Shown: in pieces, positions 58,185 through 64,000 of the stretch
How the letters are laid out: every line of letters begins with the position of its first letter
How positions within the stretch are numbered: the stretch's first letter is position 1
Assembly: GCA_038211615.1 (NCBI GenBank)
Contig: JBBQVL010000014.1
Coordinates: 1-64,000, forward strand
DNA length: 64,000 bases
Reading direction: 5' to 3'
From: DASWJZ01 sp038211615
GTDB taxonomy: Bacteria; Pseudomonadota; Alphaproteobacteria; Rhizobiales; Afifellaceae
Position numbers and translations under genes: made by a program
Notes under the pieces: generated by a model
What the model was told of the DNA's origin: nothing
What the model saw: the letters and a program-made list of their open reading frames with translations, nothing else
Database searches by the model: none

Positions 58185-59651
58185 ATGGCTCTTTCGGCCA
58201 GACTTCAGGTTCGGCAGTCACAATCGCTCGTCATCACGCCGCAGCTGATGCAGGCCATCCGACTCCTGCAGATGTCGGGGGTGGAGCTCGATCGTTTCGT
58301 CGCCGATGAGCTGGAGCAGAACCCGCTGCTGGACGCCGACGAGGCCGCCGGCCCGATCGCGGCGGATGGCCCGGCGGAAACGGCTGCGCAGACCGATTCG
58401 GCCGAGGGAATTGCCGCCGAGCTCGATGCGGAACCCGCCGATGTCTTTCCCGAGCAGGTCGGCTCCGATGCCGGCTGGGCGCCCGCCCCGACGCGCAGCA
58501 CAGGCAGCGGGGCCGCGCCGCTCGACGATTTCAGCCTCGACCAGCGGCTTCCGGCGACCGAGAGCCTCGAGGCGCTGCTGACGCGCACGATCGAGGCGGT
58601 CTTCGATGTCGTGCCCGCCGACCGCGCAATCGCGCTGGCGCTTCTCTCGGAGCTTGACGAGGCCGGCTACCTGACCGAGACGCCGGCGGCGCTCGCCACG
58701 CGGCTCGGCGCCGCTCCGGCGGCGGTGGACCGCGTGCTGCGCGCTTGCCAGGATCTCGCACCGACCGGCATCTTCGCGCGCTCGCTCGCCGAATGCCTGG
58801 AGCTGCAGCTTGCCGAGCGCAATCGTCTGACGCCACCGATGCGCACGCTGCTCGCCAATCTTCCGCGTCTTGCGGCGGGAGAGAAGGCGAGCCTTGCCGC
58901 ACTCTGCGGCGTCGGCCGGGATGGCATCGACCTGCTCGTCGCCGAGATTCGCGCGCTCGATCCGAAACCCGGTCTCGCCTTCGCGCATGAGCCGGTCAGC
59001 ACGCTTATTCCCGATGTCTTCGTGCGCCCGGCGCCCAATGGCGGCTGGATCGTGGAGCTGAACGACGAGGTGCTGCCGCGGCTCCTCGTCAACCGCGCCT
59101 ATTACGCGCAGGTGAGCGCCAGGGCCTCATCCGACTCCGACCGGCGCTATTTCGCCGACTGCCTGCAGAAGGCGAGCTGGCTTGAGAAGAGCCTCGACCA
59201 GCGCGCCCGCACGGTGCTGAAGGTTGCCACCGAAATCGTCCGCCGGCAGGACGGGTTCCTGAACGACGGCGTCGCCTACCTGAAGCCGCTCAATCTGCGC
59301 ATGGTCGCCGATGCGCTCGGCATTCACGAATCGACCGTCAGCCGCGCAGCTGCCAACAAGACGATTGCAACCCCTCGGGGGATCTTCGAGTTTCGTTACT
59401 TCTTCACCGGCGCAATTCCCGCCACCTCTGGCGGGGAGGCCCACTCGGCCGAGGCGGTGAAGCATCGGATCCGCAAGATGATCTCGGAGGAACCCGTCGA
59501 TGCCGTTCTCTCTGACGACGCCATCGTGGCAATCCTGTCCCGCGAGGGGGTTGAGATCGCGCGCCGGACAGTGGCGAAGTACCGCGAGATCATGCGCATC
59601 GGCTCCTCGGTGGAACGCCGCCGCGAGCGCCGCCTCAAGGCCGCCTCCTGA
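58185..59651 (+). CDS. rpoN: RNA polymerase sigma-54 factor
   Basis: 488 aa. Region I (LVITPQLMQAIRLLQMSGVEL), an acidic variable region II, the core-binding domain, the HTH LRMVADALGIHESTVSRAAANK and the RpoN box in ARRTVAKYREIM. It directs -24/-12 promoters needing activators. The lptB-rpoN-hpf-ptsN order is conserved across proteobacteria. Confidence 0.96.
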   Translation: MALSARLQVRQSQSLVITPQLMQAIRLLQMSGVELDRFVADELEQNPLLDADEAAGPIAADGPAETAAQTDSAEGIAAELDAEPADVFPEQVGSDAGWAPAPTRSTGSGAAPLDDFSLDQRLPATESLEALLTRTIEAVFDVVPADRAIALALLSELDEAGYLTETPAALATRLGAAPAAVDRVLRACQDLAPTGIFARSLAECLELQLAERNRLTPPMRTLLANLPRLAAGEKASLAALCGVGRDGIDLLVAEIRALDPKPGLAFAHEPVSTLIPDVFVRPAPNGGWIVELNDEVLPRLLVNRAYYAQVSARASSDSDRRYFADCLQKASWLEKSLDQRARTVLKVATEIVRRQDGFLNDGVAYLKPLNLRMVADALGIHESTVSRAAANKTIATPRGIFEFRYFFTGAIPATSGGEAHSAEAVKHRIRKMISEEPVDAVLSDDAIVAILSREGVEIARRTVAKYREIMRIGSSVERRRERRLKAAS

Positions 59652-59771
59652 TCCTCGGCCCGCCGGGCTCGGCGGCGGCGCGCCGCGGGCCCTCCCGATA
59701 CGGTTTGACTCGGCTGTGGGACGCTCGTACACGTCCGGCCCGCTATGCGGACCGGCGATCGGAGGCACGCC

Positions 59772-60065
59772 ATGCCAATGAGGATAGCTGGGAAGAACCT
59801 CGATATCGGGGAGGCGCTTCGTAGCCGCATAGACGAAACCGTCTCCGGTACCGTGCACAAGTATTTCGATCGTGGCTATTCGGGCCAGGTTACGGTCTCG
59901 AAGAGTGGCAGCGTCTTTGAGACAGAACTCGCGCTGCATCTTGATTCAGGTGTGATCTTGGAAGTGCACGGTTCCGACATGGACGCGCATACGAGCTTCG
60001 ACCAGGCCGCGGAACGCCTGGCGAAGCGGCTGCGGCGCTACAAGCGGCGTCTCAAGGACCACTGA
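59772..60065 (+). CDS. hpf: Ribosome hibernation promoting factor, short form
   Basis: 97 aa. IAGKNLDIGEALRSRIDETV and FDQAAERLAKRLRRYKRRLKDH are family marks. GGAGG lies 7 nt before the ATG. It ends right after the KRRLKDH segment, where the long alphaproteobacterial form continues for about 90 residues with a dimerisation domain. Thus the 100S-type dimer domain is missing; the downstream 37 bp before ptsN do not encode it. Binds the 30S subunit in stationary phase. Confidence 0.9.
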   Translation: MPMRIAGKNLDIGEALRSRIDETVSGTVHKYFDRGYSGQVTVSKSGSVFETELALHLDSGVILEVHGSDMDAHTSFDQAAERLAKRLRRYKRRLKDH

Positions 60066-60102
60066 CGCGAGCCGGCGCTTCGCGCCGATTGAAGGCATTC
60101 CC

Positions 60103-60570
60103 ATGAACCTCAGCGACCTCCTGAAGCACGACGCCGTTTTGCCGTCGCTCCACGCGCAGTCGAAGAAGCAGGTGCTGCAGGAGGTCTCCGCCAGCGCCGC
60201 TCGGCTCACCGGGCTCTCCGAGCGCGAGATATTCGACACGCTGCTGCAGCGCGAGCGCCTCGGCTCGACCGGCGTCGGGCAGGGCGTCGCCATACCGCAC
60301 GGCAAGATCAAGGCGCTCGACCGCCTGGTCGGTGTCTTTGCGCGGCTCGCGCGTCCGGTCGACTTCGATTCGCTCGACGACCAGCCCGTCGACCTCGTAT
60401 TCGTGCTGCTCGCACCGGAGAACGCCGGCGCCGACCATTTGAAGGCGCTGGCCCGGATCGCCCGGATCCTGCGCGATCCGGCGCTGGCCGAGAAGCTTCG
60501 CGCCGCCAGGGATGCGGACGGCGTCTATGCGGTGCTGACTGGCCTCGACCAGGCCTCGCACGCCGCCTGA
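60103..60570 (+). CDS. ptsN: PTS IIA-like nitrogen regulatory protein PtsN
   Basis: 155 aa EIIA-Ntr protein. The phosphorylated His is in GVAIPHGKIKALDRLVG. Last gene of the rpoN block, receives phosphate from PtsP/NPr and affects potassium and nitrogen regulation in this class. Ends just before a bidirectional terminator. Confidence 0.95.
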   Translation: MNLSDLLKHDAVLPSLHAQSKKQVLQEVSASAARLTGLSEREIFDTLLQRERLGSTGVGQGVAIPHGKIKALDRLVGVFARLARPVDFDSLDDQPVDLVFVLLAPENAGADHLKALARIARILRDPALAEKLRAARDADGVYAVLTGLDQASHAA

Positions 60571-60581
60571 GCGCCACAGCA

Positions 60582-60609
60582 AAACGGGGCCGAAAGGCCC
60601 CGTTCTTTC
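60582..60609. terminator. Bidirectional terminator between ptsN and DUF1150 gene
   Basis: AACGGGGCC, loop GAAA, GGCCCCGTT, followed by CTTT on the plus strand and preceded by a short A-run that gives TTTT on the minus strand. Serves the converging genes. Confidence 0.88.
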
Positions 60610-60629
60610 CCCCGGCTATGCAACGAGGA

Positions 60630-60887
60630 TCAGTGGACGGAAACCGTCTCCAGGTCGTTCTCGTGAGCGCTCGCGATCGCTGCGGCCTTGGAATCGGTCA
60701 GCATGATCGGGTGGCCGGCTGCCGAAAGCAGCGCCCAGAGCGGAACGCCCGGTGTAAGCTCCGGCGCCTGCGGGAACAGCGTGTGCACCTCTTCTGACCG
60801 CAGCGGCCGGAGATAGGCGATCTGCCCGCCGCCCAGCGCGGCGAAGGCATCCTGCGGCATGGTCTTGATGGTTTCGGCGCTTGTCAT
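60630..60887 (-). CDS. DUF1150-family protein
   Basis: 85 aa, MTSAETIKTMPQDAFAALG then GQIAYLRPLRSEEVHTLFP and the Ile/Met-rich end, the usual form of DUF1150, a small alphaproteobacterial family of unknown function normally next to hsp20. The ATG at 60887 has GGAG 6 nt upstream; the ATG at 60899 is less well placed. It follows the hsp20 gene by 16 bp and is probably in its operon. Confidence 0.88.
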   Translation of the reverse strand: MTSAETIKTMPQDAFAALGGGQIAYLRPLRSEEVHTLFPQAPELTPGVPLWALLSAAGHPIMLTDSKAAAIASAHENDLETVSVH

Positions 60888-60903
60888 GTCGTTCTCCATT
60901 CCT

Positions 60904-61329
60904 CTAGCCGCGGGACGTAATGGCTATACGTCGCACGGAGCGCGCCGGTTCCGGCCGCGCCAGATCAATCGAAAGCAGCCCGTCCTTCAGGTCCGCGCCT
61001 GTCACCTCCATGCCGTCGGCCAGCACGAAAGTCCGCTGGAACTGCCGCGCCGCGATCCCCTGGTGCAGGTAGTCGCGGGGGCCATCCTCGGTCTTCCGGC
61101 CACTGACGCTAAGTTCATTCTCCTCCACAGTCACTTCGATTTCGTTAGAATCGAAGCCTGCGACCGCCAGCGTGATCCGGATGCTGGCAGGCGTCCCGTC
61201 CTCTGCGGCCAGCCTCTCGATATTGTAAGGCGGGTAACCATCGGCGCTCTTCGACACCCGGTCGAGGAGCCGCTCGATCTCCTCGAAACCGAGAAGCAGG
61301 GGGCTGGAGAAGGCAAGTGTGCGTGTCAT
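60904..61329 (-). CDS. Small heat-shock protein, Hsp20/alpha-crystallin family
   Basis: 141 aa. N-terminus MTRTLAFSSPLLLGFEEIERLLD and YPPYNIERL, then the alpha-crystallin domain (IRITLAVAGFDSNEIEVTVEENELSVSGRK) with LHQGIAARQFQRTFVLADGMEVTGADLKDGLLSIDL. ATP-independent holdase in the cytoplasm. No clear sigma-32 promoter was found. Co-directional with DUF1150. Confidence 0.92.
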   Translation of the reverse strand: MTRTLAFSSPLLLGFEEIERLLDRVSKSADGYPPYNIERLAAEDGTPASIRITLAVAGFDSNEIEVTVEENELSVSGRKTEDGPRDYLHQGIAARQFQRTFVLADGMEVTGADLKDGLLSIDLARPEPARSVRRIAITSRG

Positions 61330-61579
61330 GGTGTGCAAAGCCCTCGCGTGAAGCGACTTCGCCTGGCCGGACCCGAATGAGGCGCCCGACCGGTTCGAGG
61401 GAAATATGGGGAACACCGGGGCCCGCTGCAAGCCGCTGAGCCGGCCAGGACTACGCGGGAGCCGCTACGACCGGGCCAGCCTTCCAGACACGCGGATCGG
61501 CGTAACGGGGGTGCGCTGGTGCGTCTCGGTGGCCGTGCTATCACGGGCGATCGGTAACTCCCCGCGTCGGATTGGAAAG

Positions 61580-62362
61580 ATGCTGCTTCGCCTGCTGGCC
61601 TGCCTTGCCTCGCTCGTGCTTATTCCGGCCGTCGCGATCGCCGCCGATCCGGTCGCGGAGTGCAACCGCCTGGCGGCCAACCCGAGCGACCCCGGCCATG
61701 TCGGCCCGGGCGTCGCATTCGAGGCGATCGATTCGCATGCGGCGATCACTGCCTGCCTTGGGGCCGTCGACGCGAATCCGAACGACGCGCGCCTCGTCTA
61801 CCAGCTCGGCCGCGCCTACGATTCCGGCAAGGATTTCGCCGCCGCGGAGAACGCCTACCTGCGCGCCGCCGACCTTCACCTGCCGGCGGCCATGCGCAAT
61901 CTCGGCTACCTCTACCTCGATGCGACCGGCGGCAATGCGGATCGAGTGAAGGCCGAACGCTGGTTCCTGGCCGCCATCAAGGCCGGCGACACGGACGCGA
62001 TGAACGAGGTTGCGTGGCTGTGGGCGGTGGCGAACGTCAGGCTGAAGGAGGCCGCGGCGCTCTCGATGAAGGCGGTCGAGGCCGAGCCCGAGGATCCGGA
62101 ATACCGCGACACGCTCGGCTGGATCCACTTCCGCCTGGGCGAGGGCGAGAAGGCCGCGGCGGAGCTTGAGCACGCCCTCCGCATCGCGCCCGACGACGCG
62201 AGCTTCCACGCACATCTCGGCTGGATCTACGAAGCGCTTGGCCGGGACGCCGAAGCGCGGACGGAGTGGCAGCGGGCGCTCGATCTTCCACCGCCCGATC
62301 CGACCGCCGACCCGACCTTCGACCGCCCGGCGATCGAGGCGAAGCTCAAGGTCACGGGGTAG
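61580..62362 (+). CDS. Exported TPR/Sel1-like repeat protein
   Basis: 260 aa with a signal peptide (LACLASLVLIPAVAIAADP). Repeats: LVYQLGRAYDSGKDFAAAENAYLRAADLHLPAAMRNLGYLYLD (Sel1-like) then TPR units EAVAAELEHALRIAPDD-like and HLGWIYEALGRDAEARTEW near the C-terminus. GGAAAG before the ATG. Periplasmic scaffold of unknown partners; divergent from hsp20. Confidence 0.85.
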   Translation: MLLRLLACLASLVLIPAVAIAADPVAECNRLAANPSDPGHVGPGVAFEAIDSHAAITACLGAVDANPNDARLVYQLGRAYDSGKDFAAAENAYLRAADLHLPAAMRNLGYLYLDATGGNADRVKAERWFLAAIKAGDTDAMNEVAWLWAVANVRLKEAAALSMKAVEAEPEDPEYRDTLGWIHFRLGEGEKAAAELEHALRIAPDDASFHAHLGWIYEALGRDAEARTEWQRALDLPPPDPTADPTFDRPAIEAKLKVTG

Positions 62363-62460
62363 CTCGATTCCGTTGCCAATGGTCCATGGGGGAGGGGTCC
62401 GGCTCGATCCCTTGCGACCACGCTTGACCGGAGGGGCCTTTCGGTCGCGCCTCCAAAGGA

Positions 62461-62489
62461 AAAGGCCCGCGGCAGCGCCGCGGGCCTTT
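62461..62489. terminator. Bidirectional terminator between TPR gene and rpsA
   Basis: AAAGGCCCGCGGC, loop AGC, GCCGCGGGCCTTT: a 13-bp perfect stem with T-runs on both strands (TTTCGATTTT on plus). Ends rpsA on the minus strand. Confidence 0.92.
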
Positions 62490-62521
62490 CGATTTTCCAA
62501 CAGAGCGGAGTGCGCGGAGCG

Positions 62522-64000
62522 CTATTCCTCCGTCTTCTCCTCTTCCGGCTCCTCGTCGTCGGTCTGCTGCTTCTTCAGCGCAGCGCCGAGGATGTCGCCG
62601 AGCGAAGCGCCGGAATCGGTGGAGCCGTACTGGGCCACCGCCTCCTTCTCCTCGGCGATTTCCAGCGCCTTGATGGAGAGCGAGATTTTCCGCGTCTTCT
62701 TGTCGATGTTGGTGATGCGGGCGTCGACCTTCTCGCCGGGGGCGAAGCGGTCGGGCCGCTGTTCTGAGCGCTCGCGCGAAAGCTCGGCGCGGCGGATGAA
62801 CGCGGTCATGTCGGAATCCGCGATCTTCACCTCGATGCCGGATTCCAGCACCTGCGTCACCTCGCCGGTGACGATGGCGCCCTTGCGCAGCCCCGGCACG
62901 CCTTCCATCGGATCGCCGACGACCTGCTTGATGCCGAGCGAGATGCGCTCCTTCTCGACGTCGACGTCGAGAACCTTCGCCTTGACCATCTCGCCTTTCT
63001 TGTACTGCTCCATGGCCTCTTCGCCGGAGCGCGTCCAATCGAGATCGGAGAGATGCACCATGCCGTCGACTTCGTTCTCCAACCCGAGGAACAGGCCGAA
63101 CTCGGTCTTGTTCTTGACCTCGCCCTCGACCTCGGAGCCGACCGGATGCTTCTCGGCGAACTCTTCCCAGGGGTTGCGCATGGTCTGCTTCAGGCCGAGC
63201 GAGACGCGGCGCTTGGCCGGATCGACCTCGAGGATCACCACTTCGACTTCCTGCGAGGTGGAGACGATCTTGCCCGGGTGCACGTTCTTCTTGGTCCAGC
63301 TCATTTCGGAGACGTGGATCAGGCCCTCGATCCCCGGCTCCAGCTCCACGAAGGCGCCGTAGTCGGTGATGTTGGTGACGCGGCCGGTGAAGCGCGAACC
63401 GATCGGATACTTCGCCTCGATGCCTTCCCAGGGATCGACCTCGAGCTGCTTCATGCCGAGCGAGATGCGGAAGGTCTCCGGGTTGATGCGGATGATCTGC
63501 ACCTTCACCGTCTCGCCGATGTTCAGGATCTCGGAGGGGTGGTTGACGCGGCGCCACGCCATGTCGGTGACGTGCAGCAGCCCGTCGATGCCGCCGAGAT
63601 CGACGAACGCGCCGTACTCGGTGATGTTCTTGACGACGCCGTCGACGACCTGGCCCTCGGTGAGACGCTGCACCAGCTCTGAGCGCTGCTCGGCGAGCGT
63701 GTCCTCGAGCACCGAACGGCGGGAGACGACGATGTTGCCGCGCCGCTTGTCCATCTTCAGGATGCGGAAGGGCTGCGGCGAGTTCATCAGCGGGCCGACG
63801 TCGCGCACCGGGCGGACATCTACCTGGCTGCGCGGCAGGAAGGCCACCGCGCCGTCGAGATCGACGGTGAAGCCGCCCTTGACCTGGTTGAAGATCTGGC
63901 CAGTGACGGTTTCGTTCTTCTCGAACATCTCCTCGAGCCGGACCCAGCTCTCCTCGCGCCGCGCCTTCTCGCGCGACAGCATCGCCTCACCGAGCGCGTT
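62522..64000 (-). CDS. rpsA: 30S ribosomal protein S1, 5' end outside window
   Basis: Partial: 492 C-terminal residues are visible and the frame stays open past the right edge (NALGEAMLSREKARREES). Repeated S1 domains are clear, for example GQVVDGVVKNITEYGAFVDLGGIDGLLHVTDMAW, GSRFTGRVTNITDYGAFVELEPGIEGLIHVSEMSW and GSEVEGEVKNKTEFGLFLGLENEVDGMVHLSDLDW. The C-terminus ends with an acidic tail (DDEEPEEEKTEE). Usual length about 560-570 aa, so roughly 70-80 residues are missing. Binds mRNA on the 30S subunit. Confidence 0.97.
   Translation of the reverse strand, partial: NALGEAMLSREKARREESWVRLEEMFEKNETVTGQIFNQVKGGFTVDLDGAVAFLPRSQVDVRPVRDVGPLMNSPQPFRILKMDKRRGNIVVSRRSVLEDTLAEQRSELVQRLTEGQVVDGVVKNITEYGAFVDLGGIDGLLHVTDMAWRRVNHPSEILNIGETVKVQIIRINPETFRISLGMKQLEVDPWEGIEAKYPIGSRFTGRVTNITDYGAFVELEPGIEGLIHVSEMSWTKKNVHPGKIVSTSQEVEVVILEVDPAKRRVSLGLKQTMRNPWEEFAEKHPVGSEVEGEVKNKTEFGLFLGLENEVDGMVHLSDLDWTRSGEEAMEQYKKGEMVKAKVLDVDVEKERISLGIKQVVGDPMEGVPGLRKGAIVTGEVTQVLESGIEVKIADSDMTAFIRRAELSRERSEQRPDRFAPGEKVDARITNIDKKTRKISLSIKALEIAEEKEAVAQYGSTDSGASLGDILGAALKKQQTDDEEPEEEKTEE

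Overview
The window is a GC-rich chromosomal segment of an alphaproteobacterium, most likely a methylotrophic member of the Hyphomicrobiales (Rhizobiales). This rests on the XoxF-type methanol dehydrogenase with PQQ biosynthesis genes, the lptC-lptA-lptB-rpoN-hpf-ptsN order, DUF1150, an HWE histidine kinase, and frequent 4-nt stop/start overlaps with GTG or TTG starts. No genus can be named from the sequence alone.

Region 1 (about 0.1-18.5 kb) is a one-carbon module. The plus-strand genes at 237-3667 encode secreted proteins of the PQQ-dehydrogenase-associated type: an ABC-type binding protein, a YVTN beta-propeller and two unknown exported proteins. They converge on the minus-strand operon xoxF-xoxG-xoxJ, which encodes the lanthanide-type methanol dehydrogenase, its cytochrome and its periplasmic partner. 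Then come a Cys-containing secreted protein, pabB-pabA-pabC (p-aminobenzoate synthesis), a pentapeptide-repeat secreted protein, a LysR regulator and pqqABCDE. A DUF1097 membrane protein and folP-folK follow. PQQ supplies the dehydrogenase; pABA and FolP/FolK supply the pterin C1 carrier. One ~45-bp element occurs twice in this module, before the first gene and before the LysR gene.

Region 2 (18.5-26.1 kb) holds an ECF42-type sigma factor with three YCII/DGPF proteins and one VOC protein, preceded by two near-identical candidate sigma promoters. It is followed by a 4-hydroxybenzoate/protocatechuate block: pobA, pcaH, pcaG and a two-subunit CoA-transferase.

Region 3 (26.2-29.1 kb) holds an orphan HWE kinase, a decayed small membrane protein gene and a class III cyclase/TPR gene broken by a 1-nt frameshift.

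Region 4 (29.2-49.8 kb) encodes a complete reductive pyrimidine catabolic route: preT/preA, dihydropyrimidinase, N-carbamoyl-beta-alanine amidohydrolase, omega-amino acid:pyruvate transaminase and (methyl)malonate-semialdehyde dehydrogenase. It also has a RutR-like regulator, an APC permease and an NMT1/THI5-type ABC importer. Two RutR-box-like palindromes lie before preT and between rutR and the transaminase. A lower-GC RNase H-fold gene has entered between preT and preA. A glutaminase-STAS-cyclic nucleotide-binding fusion sits beside rutR. Dispersed palindromic repeats of two families are concentrated here.

Region 5 (49.9-64 kb) holds amylosucrase, KDG kinase, a Met-rich cytochrome c, tRNA-Leu(CAG), gnd and an RNase D-like gene. 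The conserved lptCAB-rpoN-hpf-ptsN block follows, then DUF1150, a small heat-shock protein, a TPR protein, and rpsA, which is cut by the right edge of the window.
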